DNA of 64,000 nucleotides from DATCBF01 sp964401995 (GCA_964401995.1 CAYOAP010000010.1:52540-116539); one strand, 5' to 3'. Numbered from the stretch's first letter, positions 31,891 through 40,487 are shown. Made by a program: numbers and translations. Notes: generated by a model from the sequence alone, not told the origin.

Positions 31891-33164
31891 GCGGCGACCA
31901 GGGCGTCGCTGACCGGCGCCAGCGCCTTGCGGAAGCAGTCCTCGCTGCGGCCAACGCAGGCGGCGGAGAGGCGGTCGGCCCGGTAGAGCTCGCCCGCCAG
32001 GCCGGTCAGCTCCTCGACCGTGACCGCGTTGACCTTGGCGATCATCTCGTCGAGGGTGTCGATCGGCTGGTCGAAGAGGGTTGAGCGCGAGATCCGGGTC
32101 ATTCGCGCCGCCGTCGACTCCGAGGAGAGGACGAGGCGGCCCTTGACGTTCTCCTTGGCCCGGGCCAGCTCGCCGTCGGAGACCGGCTCGGAGCGCAGCC
32201 GCTCGAGCTCGGCGCCGATGATCGAGCAGGCCTCCTCGACGTTGTCCTCGCGGGTGCCGACGTAGGTGGCGACCAGGCCCGAGTCGGTGTACTGCTCGTT
32301 GTAGGAGCCGACCGAGTAGGCGAGGCCGCGCTTCTCGCGGATCTCGCGGAAGAGGCGCGAAGAGGTCGAGCCGCCGAAGATCGAGTCGAGGATGGCGAGG
32401 CCATAGCGGCGCTCGTCGTCGCGGGTGATCCCCGGCGCGCCAAAGCAGATGTGGTACTGCTCGGTGTCCTTCTCCTGGAAGCGGAGCCGGGCCGCCTGCT
32501 CGATCGGGCTGGCGGGATGGGCGCCGTTGCCGCCGCCGGCCGGCGGCGCGACCAGCCGCTCGGAGAGGGCGACGATGCGATCGTGGTCGAGATGGCCGGC
32601 CGCGCCGACGACGATGTCGGCCCCGGCGTAGCGGGCGCGGTGGTAGGCGTCGATCTCCGGCACCGGGATCGAGGCGATCACCTCGGCCTCGCCGAGCACG
32701 CGGCGGCCGAGCGGATGCTCGCCGAAGACGGCCTCGGCCAGGTAGTCATGGACCCGGTCCTGAGGCTCGTCGTCGTACATCGCGATCTCCTCCAGGACGA
32801 CATCGCGCTCGGAGTCGATTTCGGGGTAGGTCGGGGCGAGCAGCATCTCGGCCAGGAGGTCGAAGACCTCCTCGGTGTGCTCGTCGAGGAAGCGGGCGTG
32901 CAGGTGCGTCGTCTCCTTGCCGGTGGCGGCGTTGATCGAGGCCCCGAGGCCGTCGAAGTACTCGGAGATCTCGATCGCCGAGTAGCGCGCCGTGCCCTTG
33001 AACAGCAGGTGCTCGAGGAAATGCGAGACCCCGGCCTGAGCCGGGGTCTCGTTACGCGATCCAGTCCTTACCCAGAGGCCGAGCGCGACGGACCGGACCG
33101 AGGGGACCTCCTCGGTCACGACCCGGACGCCCGAGTCCAACTGGGTGATTCGGGGTGCGCTCAA
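31887..33164 (-). CDS. M16-family zinc peptidase (processing peptidase-like)
   Basis: A zinc metallopeptidase with the inverted HxxEH motif in SHFLEHLLFKGT (about residue 48) and the downstream zinc-ligand Glu region. The C-terminal half has SSRLFREIREKRGLAYSVGS with the Arg-Tyr pair of active M16B enzymes. I chose TTG 33164, five bases after the pnp stop, giving 425 residues and the start MSAPRITQLDSGVRVVTEEV. The open frame upstream lies within pnp and is not conserved. The position after pnp and before dapB mirrors the pnp-pepR-dapB order seen in actinobacteria. Confidence 0.9.
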   Translation of the reverse strand: MSAPRITQLDSGVRVVTEEVPSVRSVALGLWVRTGSRNETPAQAGVSHFLEHLLFKGTARYSAIEISEYFDGLGASINAATGKETTHLHARFLDEHTEEVFDLLAEMLLAPTYPEIDSERDVVLEEIAMYDDEPQDRVHDYLAEAVFGEHPLGRRVLGEAEVIASIPVPEIDAYHRARYAGADIVVGAAGHLDHDRIVALSERLVAPPAGGGNGAHPASPIEQAARLRFQEKDTEQYHICFGAPGITRDDERRYGLAILDSIFGGSTSSRLFREIREKRGLAYSVGSYNEQYTDSGLVATYVGTREDNVEEACSIIGAELERLRSEPVSDGELARAKENVKGRLVLSSESTAARMTRISRSTLFDQPIDTLDEMIAKVNAVTVEELTGLAGELYRADRLSAACVGRSEDCFRKALAPVSDALVAA

Positions 33165-33168
33165 ATGC

Positions 33169-35406
33169 TTAGCGGCTGCGCCGCTCGCGGTCGCCACCCT
33201 GGCGGGGGCGCCGGCCGTCACGGCCACCGCGGCCACCGCCGCCCTCACGACGCGGACCGCCGTCGCCGGAGCCGACCGAAACCAGTTCCTCGGCCGATTT
33301 GCCGGCAACTGCCGGGTCGTCGGAGAGGCGCAGGCCGATGCGGCCACGCTCGCGGTCGACCTCGACCACGGTGACGTCGATCTGCTCGCCGGCCTTGAGG
33401 ACGTCGTCGACGGTGTCGACCCGCTCGCCCGGCTTCACGTTGGAGATGTGGAGCAGGCCGTCAGTGCCCTTGACCAGCTCGACGAAGGCGCCGAAGGTGG
33501 TCGTCTTGACGACTTTGGCCCCGGTGTACTTGTCACCGATTTCGGCCTCCTTGGTCATCGAGAGGATGCGGCCGACACAGGCCTCGACCAGGGTGCCGGT
33601 CGGGGCGTAGATGCGAATCGTGCCGTCGTCCTCGACGTCGATCTCGGCTTCGAACTCCTCGCAGAGGGCGCGGATCGTTTCGCCGCCTTTGCCGATCACG
33701 GCCCCGATCTTCTCGGGATCGATCTTGATCGACTCGATCGCCGGGGCGAACTGCGAGAGCTTCTCGCGCGGCCCGTCGATCGCCTCGGCCATCTTGCCGA
33801 GGATGAACTGGCGGCCCTTGTTGGCCTGCTCCAGCGCGTCCTCGAGGATCTCAAAGGTGACGCCGGTGATCTTGATGTCCATCTGCAGGGCGGTGATCCC
33901 GTCCGCGGTGCCGGCGACCTTGAAGTCCATGTCGCCGAGGTGGTCCTCGACGCCGGCGATGTCGGTGAGGACGATGTAGTCGTCGCCCTCCTTGATCAGC
34001 CCCATCGCCACACCGGCGACGGGAGCGGTGACCGGGATGCCGGCGGCCTGCATGGCCATCGACGAGGCGCAGACCGAGCCCATCGACGAGGAGCCGTTCG
34101 ACTCCAGCGTCTCCGAGACGGCGCGGATCACGTAGGGAAAATCGTCCTCGTTGGGGACGGTGGCGACCAGTGCCCGCTCGGCGAGCGCGCCGTGGCCGAT
34201 GTCGCGGCGCTTGGGGCCGCGCATGAAGCCGGCCTCTCCCACCGAGAAGGGCGGGAAGTTGTAGTGGTGCCAGAACTTCTTCGAGGTCTCCAGCCCGAGC
34301 GTGTCGATGCGCATATCCATGCGCGTCGTGCCGAGGGCGACGTTGGAGAGGATCTGGGTCTCGCCACGGGTGAACAGGGCTGAGCCGTGGACGCGCGGGG
34401 AGATGTCGACCTCGCACTCGATCGGGCGGATCTCGTCCTGGGCGCGGCCGTCGGGGCGCTTCTTGTCGACGGCGATGGCCTTGCGGATGGTGTCCTTCTC
34501 AATCGAGCCAAAGGCGGCCTTGACCTCGGCCACGCGGTCGGCGTCGTCGTCGGACTCCGGCGCGTACTGGGCGACGACCGCGTCCTTGACCTCGTCGATC
34601 GCCTCGTAGCGCTCGAGCTTGCCCTCGGTAGCGATCGCGTCGACCAGGGCCTGGCCGTGCGAGGAGCGGATCTGGTCAACCAGGGCGGCGTCGATCTCCG
34701 GCTCCTCGTGCTTGACCTTCTCCTTGCCAGCCTTGTCCTGCAGCTCCTGCATCGCAGCCGTCAGCTTCTTGATCTCGGCGTGGGCGATGTCGAGGGCGTC
34801 GAGGATCTCCTGCTCGGTGACGCCGCTGGCGCCGGCCTCGACCATCAGCAGCGCCTCATCGGTGCCGGCGACGATCAAGTCGAGGTCAAGATTGGCGAGA
34901 TCCTCCTCGTCGGGGTTGACGATGAAATCACCGTCGAGTTTGCCGACGCGGACGGCGCCGACGTGCTTGGCGACGGGCACCGGCGAGATCGCCAGCGCCG
35001 CCGAGGCGCCGTTCATCGCGAGGATGTCGTAGGGGTGCTCGTGGTCGACCGAGAGCGGCATCGCGACCAGCTGCGTCTCGTAGTGCCAGCCCTTGGGGAA
35101 GAGCGGGCGGATCGGCCGGTCGATCATGCGCGCGGTCAGCGTCGCCTTCTCGCCGGATTTGCCCTCGCGACGGAAGAACGAGCCGGGGATCTTGCCCGCG
35201 GCGTACATCCGCTCCTCGACGTCGACGGTGAGGGGAAGGAAGTCCACATCACGCAGGCCGCCGATGGTTGCGGTGCAGAGCACCATCGTGTCGCCGGCCT
35301 GAACCACGACCGCGCCACCCGCCTGCTTTGCGAGTTTGCCTGTCTCAAAGGAAATCTGGCTGTCGCCGACATCCACCGAGACACGGCTTACGTCAAACAT
35401 GCTCAT
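33169..35406 (-). CDS. pnp: Polyribonucleotide nucleotidyltransferase (PNPase)
   Basis: Phosphorolytic 3'-5' exoribonuclease of the RNA degradosome. 745 residues in the order RNase PH-like 1 (FFRREGKSGEKATLTARMID), helical domain, RNase PH-like 2 (FTRGETQILS, FPPFSVGEAG, GSSSMGSVCASS, VAGVAMGLI with the catalytic Asp in ITDIAGVEDHLGDMDFKV-type context), KH domain (IGAVIGKGGETIRAL) and S1 domain, then a Gly/Arg-rich tail. GGAGG precedes ATG 35406. The leader contains a GAAC-N4-GTTC inverted repeat. Confidence 0.97.
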   Translation of the reverse strand: MSMFDVSRVSVDVGDSQISFETGKLAKQAGGAVVVQAGDTMVLCTATIGGLRDVDFLPLTVDVEERMYAAGKIPGSFFRREGKSGEKATLTARMIDRPIRPLFPKGWHYETQLVAMPLSVDHEHPYDILAMNGASAALAISPVPVAKHVGAVRVGKLDGDFIVNPDEEDLANLDLDLIVAGTDEALLMVEAGASGVTEQEILDALDIAHAEIKKLTAAMQELQDKAGKEKVKHEEPEIDAALVDQIRSSHGQALVDAIATEGKLERYEAIDEVKDAVVAQYAPESDDDADRVAEVKAAFGSIEKDTIRKAIAVDKKRPDGRAQDEIRPIECEVDISPRVHGSALFTRGETQILSNVALGTTRMDMRIDTLGLETSKKFWHHYNFPPFSVGEAGFMRGPKRRDIGHGALAERALVATVPNEDDFPYVIRAVSETLESNGSSSMGSVCASSMAMQAAGIPVTAPVAGVAMGLIKEGDDYIVLTDIAGVEDHLGDMDFKVAGTADGITALQMDIKITGVTFEILEDALEQANKGRQFILGKMAEAIDGPREKLSQFAPAIESIKIDPEKIGAVIGKGGETIRALCEEFEAEIDVEDDGTIRIYAPTGTLVEACVGRILSMTKEAEIGDKYTGAKVVKTTTFGAFVELVKGTDGLLHISNVKPGERVDTVDDVLKAGEQIDVTVVEVDRERGRIGLRLSDDPAVAGKSAEELVSVGSGDGGPRREGGGGRGGRDGRRPRQGGDRERRSR

Positions 35407-35450
35407 CTATTTTTTACCTCCGGCCACCCGGTTGGCGGCCCTTTGCTTTC

Positions 35451-35464
35451 AGAACTGTCGTTCT
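35451..35464 (-). promoter_or_regulatory. Inverted repeat in the pnp leader (possible RNA hairpin or LexA-like box)
   Basis: On the minus strand it reads AGAAC-GACA-GTTCT, a perfect 5-base inverted repeat with a 4-base centre, 45 bases before the pnp ATG. In DNA terms it fits the GAAC-N4-GTTC core of a LexA box; in RNA terms it is a small tetraloop hairpin in the leader of a gene known in other bacteria for autoregulation through its leader. A possible -10 (TATGTA) lies about 15-20 bases further upstream, inside or just after the DsbA-like gene. Confidence 0.35.
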
Positions 35465-35487
35465 CTTTCGTGAAGGAGAGTACATAC

Positions 35488-35925
35488 CTAGAAAATCGCG
35501 GGGGTGCCGGTGACCCCGGCGCGGATGCCTGACTCGAAGTCGCGGCGGACGCGGGCGGCGGCCTCGTCGCCGCGGCGATCAGCCTCGAAGCGATCGAGAT
35601 CGAGTCCCAGACGTTCCGCCCGCTCCCAGAGATGGGGATCGTCGACCCGGCCGCGATCGGCGTAGAGCGAATCGACCATCTCGAAGAACCGGCCCTGCCT
35701 TGCCGCCGCCTCAGCCGCCGCGTGCAGGGCAGGCGAGCGCGGGTGCTTGCTGGCGACCGGGAAGTGGCGGAAGACGAGCCTCCCCTCCCGGGCGGCGATC
35801 CCGGGCCAGGACGCGGCGCAGCGGGCGCAGCCGAGGTCGGCGTAGACGATCAGCGTCTCGCCCTCGCCGCGAGCGTGGTCATCGGGCCCAACTGCCGGAA
35901 CCGCCGAGCTCGTGAACTCGGCCAT
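35488..35925 (-). CDS. DsbA-family thioredoxin-like protein, C-terminally short
   Basis: A cytoplasmic (no signal peptide) thioredoxin-fold protein with a CxxC active site in YADLGCARCAASW (about residues 33-36), the helical insert of the DsbA family (HLWERAERLGLDLDRFEAD), and the cis-proline loop VTGTPAIF. The chain stops directly after that loop at 145 residues; family members normally continue for about 20-25 residues with the last strand and helix. It begins at the base after the secreted-protein stop. It could be a genuine short form or truncated by the evolution of the pnp promoter. Confidence 0.8.
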   Translation of the reverse strand: MAEFTSSAVPAVGPDDHARGEGETLIVYADLGCARCAASWPGIAAREGRLVFRHFPVASKHPRSPALHAAAEAAARQGRFFEMVDSLYADRGRVDDPHLWERAERLGLDLDRFEADRRGDEAAARVRRDFESGIRAGVTGTPAIF

Positions 35926-36876
35926 CTACTTTTTCTTGGCGGGGGGCTTCTTGACCTTGAGGGTTTTGACGACGGTGTTGGCGACGCCGCCGGTGGGCGT
36001 GAAGACGATCCTGGCTTTCACCTTGACCTTGCCCTTGGCTTCGAGCTGCTTCTTCGCCGCAGCGGTCAGTTTCAGCTTGACGTTGGTCAAACCGGGGCCA
36101 CCCGATGCGCTCGACGGCTTCAGCAGCTTCGGCTTTTTCTTCGAGGCGGAGGCCGCGCTCGCCTTGGCCTTTGCGTTCGCGTCGGTGATCGAGACCGCGC
36201 CGGCGGAGGCGAGGCTGAGGGTCAGCGTGGTCTTTTTCAGCTTGACGATTTTGAATTCGTTGCTGGGCGGCACGGCGGGCGCAGGAGGCGGAGTGCAAGC
36301 GATGTCGGCGTTGAAGAGGTAGTAGAAAGTCGCCGGGCCGGTCGGAAAGGCCGAACCGCCATCGGCCGGGAAGGCGTAGAAGTAGGCAGCGCCGACTCCC
36401 GGCGCGTTGACCCAGCGCAAGCCGTGATCTTCGAGGGAATCAAGGAAGTCGATTCCGATCTGCTCGCCGGCCGCGATCGGAAGGCTGGTCGCGTATTCGT
36501 TCACGCCTTCGGTCGTGATCGCGACCTGAGCGCTGCTCGCGGTGCCGGTGAAGCTCCCATCAGCATTCCTTCGAACCACGCGGAGCCGATAGTGGTTGGC
36601 CGGCTTCGGGAAGCCGTTGAGGCGAAAGCGGGTGACGGTGCCATCGCAGGGGGCGATCATCGTCTGGCCGGGGATGGTGCTGGTGATGAAGGTGCAGGGA
36701 CGTTCCATCGAGGACAGGAAGCCACAGGTGCCTGACGTTGCCGTGATCTGGTTGACGTTGGCCCCGATCGTGATGTCGGCCGAGCTGGCGGGCGCAAGGG
36801 CAACGGCAATTGCCAGGCAAGCCCCTGTGGTCAGCGCCGCCAGCCGTGCCCCCCTCCCCCATCCGGTCCTCATCAT
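35926..36876 (-). CDS. Secreted protein with lysine-rich C-terminal domain, unknown function
   Basis: A 316-residue exported protein. The signal peptide runs to about residue 33 (LAALTTGACLAIAVALAPASSA). The middle part has paired cysteines (SGTCGFLSS, ERPCTFI, IAPCDGT, DIACTPP) and beta-strand patterning. From about residue 205 a NEFKIVKLKKTTLTLSLASA segment leads to a repeat-like tail ending LTAAAKKQLEAKGKVKVKAR and KTLKVKKPPAKKK, a module I associate with Thermoleophilia exported proteins (from memory). The function is unknown. It is embedded between rpsO/peroxiredoxin and pnp. Confidence 0.8.
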   Translation of the reverse strand: MMRTGWGRGARLAALTTGACLAIAVALAPASSADITIGANVNQITATSGTCGFLSSMERPCTFITSTIPGQTMIAPCDGTVTRFRLNGFPKPANHYRLRVVRRNADGSFTGTASSAQVAITTEGVNEYATSLPIAAGEQIGIDFLDSLEDHGLRWVNAPGVGAAYFYAFPADGGSAFPTGPATFYYLFNADIACTPPPAPAVPPSNEFKIVKLKKTTLTLSLASAGAVSITDANAKAKASAASASKKKPKLLKPSSASGGPGLTNVKLKLTAAAKKQLEAKGKVKVKARIVFTPTGGVANTVVKTLKVKKPPAKKK

Positions 36877-36888
36877 GGCCGCTGGCGC

Positions 36889-37344
36889 CTATCCGGCCTG
36901 AAGCGCGTCGAAGATCAGGTTGGCGCCGGGGATCTCACCCGGGTTCGGCGCTTCGTAGGCCCACTCGACGGTGCCCTGCTCGTCGATCAGGACCAGGGTG
37001 CGGTTGGCGAAGCCGGCGCCGTCGATGTAGGAGCCGTAGGCACGGGCGACCTCGCCCTTCGGCTCGAAATCGGCGAGCAAAGTGAACTCGGTCCCGAGCT
37101 GGGCCTGGAAGGCTTTGTGGGCGTAGGCGTGGTCGACGCTGATCCCGAGCAGCTCGACCCCTTTCTCGTCGATCTGGGGCTTGACCTCCTGATAGACGGA
37201 GAGCTGGTCGGAGCAGACCGGGCTGAAGTCGAGCGGGTAGAAGACGAGCAGGACTTTGCGCCCGCTGAAGTCGGAGAGCGAAACCGGTTCCCCATCCTGG
37301 TCGGGGAGAGTGAAGCCAGGCGCCGGCGTGCCGGCGGCGATCAT
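36889..37344 (-). CDS. Peroxiredoxin (AhpC/TSA family, AhpE/1-Cys-like)
   Basis: Thiol peroxidase of 151 residues. The active-site strand VFYPLDFSPVCSDQLSVYQE has one Cys (peroxidatic, about residue 45) and no nearby second cysteine, which suggests a 1-Cys type or an external thiol partner. The late Arg in GFANRTLVLID fits the family. ATG 37344 overlaps the rpsO stop (ATGA); the open frame further upstream is antisense-like noise within rpsO and ribF. Its context beside S15 is unusual. Confidence 0.92.
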   Translation of the reverse strand: MIAAGTPAPGFTLPDQDGEPVSLSDFSGRKVLLVFYPLDFSPVCSDQLSVYQEVKPQIDEKGVELLGISVDHAYAHKAFQAQLGTEFTLLADFEPKGEVARAYGSYIDGAGFANRTLVLIDEQGTVEWAYEAPNPGEIPGANLIFDALQAG

Positions 37345-37610
37345 CTGCGCAGGCCGAGCTCGGCGACCAGGGCGCGGTAGCGCTCGAGGTCGTGGCGCTC
37401 CAAGTAGCGGAGCATGCGGCGGCGCTTGCCGACCAGCATCAACAGGCCGCGGCGCGAATGGTGGTCTTTGCTGTGCGTGCGCAGGTGGCCGGTCAGTTCG
37501 TTGATCCGCTCCGTGAGCAGGGCAACCTGGACCTCGGCCGAGCCGGTGTCCCCGGCGGTGCGGCCGTACTTGCCGATCAGGTCGGTTTTCTGTTCTTTGG
37601 TCAGGCTCAC
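37341..37610 (-). CDS. rpsO: 30S ribosomal protein S15
   Basis: Primary 16S rRNA-binding protein, 89 residues as usual. The family signatures GSAEVQVALLTERINELTGH and HHSRRGLLMLVGKRRRMLRYL are complete. GTG 37610 overlaps the ribF stop (GTGA). In many bacteria rpsO and pnp are neighbours; here three other genes lie between them. Confidence 0.98.
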   Translation of the reverse strand: MSLTKEQKTDLIGKYGRTAGDTGSAEVQVALLTERINELTGHLRTHSKDHHSRRGLLMLVGKRRRMLRYLERHDLERYRALVAELGLRR

Positions 37611-38494
37611 GGGCGTTGGAAGCTACCACAGACACGCTTCGCATCCTCGACGTCGATCCGCATCTGGGTGATCAGCTCCTCGACCCCGGGGAAGCGTTTC
37701 TCGCCCCGCAAGCGGGCGACAAAGGCGACGCGCAGGTTGCTGCCGTAGAGATCTTCGTTGCGATCGATCAGGTAGGTCTCGATCAGAACCCCGCGCCCAG
37801 TCTCAAAAGTCGGCCTGACGCCGACGTTGACGGCGGCCGGGACGCCGTTGGCGAAGGCCGCGTAGACGCCGTGCCCAGGGATCGCGAGGCGGTCGTCGGG
37901 GACGAGGTTGGCGGTTGGGAACCCGAGCTCGCGGCCACGCTGGTCGCCGCTGACGACGGTGCCCTCGACCATGAACGGGGCGCCGAGGCAGTGGCGCGCG
38001 CCCTCCATGTCGCCGGCCGCGACCAGGGCCCTGATCCGGGTCGAGGAGACGGTCTCGCCATCGACCTCGACCAGCGGCACGACCCGGGTCTCGAACTCCG
38101 AGCGCGCCGCCAGCATCTCCGGGTCGCCTTTGGCTTTGGCCCCGAAGCGGAAGTTCTCGCCGACCGAGACCCGCTTCGCGTCGAGCCGCTCGATCAGCAC
38201 CTGCTCGACGAAGCCCTCGGCCGGGACGGTCGCGAACTCGTGGTCGAAAGGGATCACGACCAGCTCGCGCACCCCCAGCCCTTCGATCACGTCGCGCTTG
38301 ACAGCGAAGGGCATGATCAGCTTCGGCAGCGCCGCCGGGTGCAGGATCTCCAGCGGATGAGGATCGAAGGTGAGGACCGTGTCGGCGTCGTCGATTACCG
38401 CCTGGTGGCCGAGGTGGACGCCGTCGAAGGTGCCGATCGCGATCTTGCGCGGCCGCGGCTCGGCGTCGGGCAGGCGGGTGACTTCGATGCTCAT
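37607..38494 (-). CDS. ribF: Bifunctional riboflavin kinase/FAD synthetase
   Basis: Makes FMN and FAD from riboflavin and ATP. The N-terminal adenylyltransferase has AIGTFDGVHLGHQ (about residue 20), TFDPHPLEIL, VGENFRFGAKAKG and the SSTRIR motif; the C-terminal kinase has GRELGFPTANL and the VNVGVRPTF to LIETYLID region. Between HLGHQ and VLTFDPHP there are only seven or eight residues, where familiar RibF proteins have about 25, so the first helix of the nucleotidyltransferase is shortened. It overlaps truB and rpsO by four bases each. Confidence 0.94.
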   Translation of the reverse strand: MSIEVTRLPDAEPRPRKIAIGTFDGVHLGHQAVIDDADTVLTFDPHPLEILHPAALPKLIMPFAVKRDVIEGLGVRELVVIPFDHEFATVPAEGFVEQVLIERLDAKRVSVGENFRFGAKAKGDPEMLAARSEFETRVVPLVEVDGETVSSTRIRALVAAGDMEGARHCLGAPFMVEGTVVSGDQRGRELGFPTANLVPDDRLAIPGHGVYAAFANGVPAAVNVGVRPTFETGRGVLIETYLIDRNEDLYGSNLRVAFVARLRGEKRFPGVEELITQMRIDVEDAKRVCGSFQRP

Positions 38495-39150
38495 CGCAGC
38501 GCCTCCGCCACCGCCGGCACGAGCTCGGCGACCTCGCCCAATCCCAGCTCCAGTCCCGCATCCTCGATCTTGAAAGGCCCGATCGCGGTCCGCCGCAGGT
38601 CCGAGCAGTAGGCGTCTTCAAGGATCTCCAGCAGGGTGCGGATATAGGTGCCCGCCGAGCATTCGACCTCGTAGGTCGCGCTTTCAGCATCGCTGTCGAG
38701 CAGCTCTGCGCGGTAGACATCGACGTCGCGCTCGGGCGTCTCGACCGTTTCGCCGCGGTGGGCCTTCTTGTAGAGGCGCTCGCCGCCGACCCGCACGGCC
38801 GAGGTCATCGGCAGCCGCTGGCGGACTGTGCCGGTCGGCAGCTGCAGCGACTCCGGCACCGCGCCGGTCTCGGTCAGCTCGCCGTCGGGATCGCCAGTGC
38901 TGGAGCGCCAGCCGAGCCTGGCCGTCGCCCGGTAGGTCTTCGGCAAGCCGACCAGGTGGCGCTGGATCCGTGTCGCCCGGCCCAGCAGGATCAGCAAGAG
39001 GCCGGTCGCGAATGGATCCAGGGTGCCGGCATGGCCTACTTTGCAGCGGCGCTCGCGTCGGACCTGGGCGACCATGTCATGCGAGGTTATCCCGGCGGGC
39101 TTGTCGCAGAGCAGGATCGCGGCCTCAGGGCTGCCCGCCGGCGCCGTCAA
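38491..39150 (-). CDS. truB: tRNA pseudouridine-55 synthase TruB, catalytic domain only
   Basis: Isomerises U55 of tRNA. The catalytic Asp is in KVGHAGTLDPFATGLLLI, and YKKAHRGE, the AGTYIRTL segment and DLRRTAIGPF are family landmarks. I chose TTG 39150, which overlaps the nrnA stop (TTGA), giving MTAPAGSPEAAILLCDKPAG and 219 residues. Most TruB proteins have about 290-310 residues with a C-terminal PUA-like domain, which is absent here since ribF starts at the stop. Confidence 0.92.
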   Translation of the reverse strand: MTAPAGSPEAAILLCDKPAGITSHDMVAQVRRERRCKVGHAGTLDPFATGLLLILLGRATRIQRHLVGLPKTYRATARLGWRSSTGDPDGELTETGAVPESLQLPTGTVRQRLPMTSAVRVGGERLYKKAHRGETVETPERDVDVYRAELLDSDAESATYEVECSAGTYIRTLLEILEDAYCSDLRRTAIGPFKIEDAGLELGLGEVAELVPAVAEALR

Positions 39151-40151
39151 GAGCCGAGCTGGGAGCGAACCTCGCCGCACAGAAACGGGACCAGCTCGTC
39201 GAGCTCGAGGTCGGTCGAGAAGCCGGCGGCGCGCTTGTGGCCGCCGCCGCCGTTGATCCGGGCTATCGCCGAGACGTCGACGTCGCCCTCGCTGGAGCGC
39301 AGGCTGACCTTGCGGGCGGCGCGGCCGCGGCTGGCCTGGTCGCGGATCACAGCGGCGACCTTGGCCCCCTCGATCGAGCGCAGGTGGTCGATGATCCCCT
39401 CGGTCATCTCCTCGCCAGCCCCGGTCGATTCGTAGTCGGCAGCGGTGATGTAGGTGAGGACAAGGCGGCCGTCGCAGTGGCTCTGGATCGCGTCGAGCGC
39501 GCGCGAGACGAGGCGCAGCTTCTCGATCGGCACATGCTCATAGAGGCGGCGGTAGGTGTCGTCGACATCGACCCCGGCCTCGATCAGGTGGGCGGCGATC
39601 CGGTGGGTGCCGGCGTTGGTGTTCTCGTACATGAACTTGCCGGTGTCGGTGACGAGGCCGACGTAGAGCGCCGCCGCCATCTCCTTGGTGATCTCGGCCC
39701 CGAGCAGGGCCGCCAGCTCGTAGACGATCTCCGCCGTGCAGGAAGCGTCGACGTCGACCAGGTTGAAGAGGCCGAATCGGGTGTTGTCGTGGTGGTGATC
39801 GATGTTGATCACGTCGTTGCCACCCTCGGTCAGGAAGCCGACCGGCATCCGGTCGATGTTGCCGCAGTCGAGGAAGATCACGGTGCGGTCGGCCATGTCG
39901 GCCGGCGGCTCGTGGAAGACCTCCTCCAAGGAGAGGAAGCGGTACTCGATCGGCAGCGGGAACTCCTTCGCCGGCATGAACATCACCGAGTCCTTGCCAA
40001 GCTGGGTCAGCAGGTGGTGCATCCCCAGCAGCGAGCCCAGCGCGTCGCCGTCTGGCCCCTCGTGGGCGGTCAGCAGGAAGCGCTCGCGAGAGCGGATCTC
40101 AGCCGCCACCTGCTCGATCGCCGGAGCGGCCGCAGCCGTCGCCTCGCTCAC
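39147..40151 (-). CDS. nrnA: Bifunctional oligoribonuclease/PAP phosphatase NrnA (DHH family)
   Basis: Degrades nanoRNAs and dephosphorylates 3'-phosphoadenosine 5'-phosphate. The 334 residues have the DHH domain (TAHEGPDGDALGS in place of the common SHxxPDGD, FLDCGN, INIDHHHDN, GLVTDTGKF) and the DHHA1 domain with RINGGGGHKRAAG. It overlaps rbfA (ATGA) and truB (TTGA). The rbfA-nrnA-truB-ribF-rpsO order is classical. Confidence 0.95.
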   Translation of the reverse strand: MSEATAAAAPAIEQVAAEIRSRERFLLTAHEGPDGDALGSLLGMHHLLTQLGKDSVMFMPAKEFPLPIEYRFLSLEEVFHEPPADMADRTVIFLDCGNIDRMPVGFLTEGGNDVINIDHHHDNTRFGLFNLVDVDASCTAEIVYELAALLGAEITKEMAAALYVGLVTDTGKFMYENTNAGTHRIAAHLIEAGVDVDDTYRRLYEHVPIEKLRLVSRALDAIQSHCDGRLVLTYITAADYESTGAGEEMTEGIIDHLRSIEGAKVAAVIRDQASRGRAARKVSLRSSEGDVDVSAIARINGGGGHKRAAGFSTDLELDELVPFLCGEVRSQLGS

Positions 40152-40486
40152 TCTTCCCCCTCCAGCAGCTCGGAGATGCGGACGCCCTTCTCGATCGTGT
40201 CGTCGTAGTGGAAGGAGAGCGTCGGCGTCCGCTTCATCCGCGTCTCAGCGGCGATCTTGGACTGGATCACCCCGTGCGAGGAGCGCAGCCCGGCCAGGGT
40301 CTCGTCGCGCTCCTCTTCGCTGCCGAGCACGCTGACGTACACCCGGGCGGTGCGCAGATCGGGGCTGGTCTCAACCGAGGTCACGGTGACGAAGCCAATT
40401 CTGGGATCGCTCAGCTCGTTGTTGATGGCGGCGCCAACCACCTCGCGAAGCACCTCGTTGATGCGCCGCATGCGAGCCGTGGCCAT
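40148..40486 (-). CDS. rbfA: 30S ribosome-binding factor RbfA
   Basis: KH-fold factor for 16S rRNA 5'-end maturation and cold adaptation. I chose ATG 40486, two bases after the infB stop, giving 112 residues starting MATARMRRINEVLREVVG. DPRIGFVTVTSVETSPDLR and the YVSVLG strand are diagnostic. Longer in-frame starts lie inside infB. Confidence 0.95.
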   Translation of the reverse strand: MATARMRRINEVLREVVGAAINNELSDPRIGFVTVTSVETSPDLRTARVYVSVLGSEEERDETLAGLRSSHGVIQSKIAAETRMKRTPTLSFHYDDTIEKGVRISELLEGEE

Positions 40487-40487
40487 C

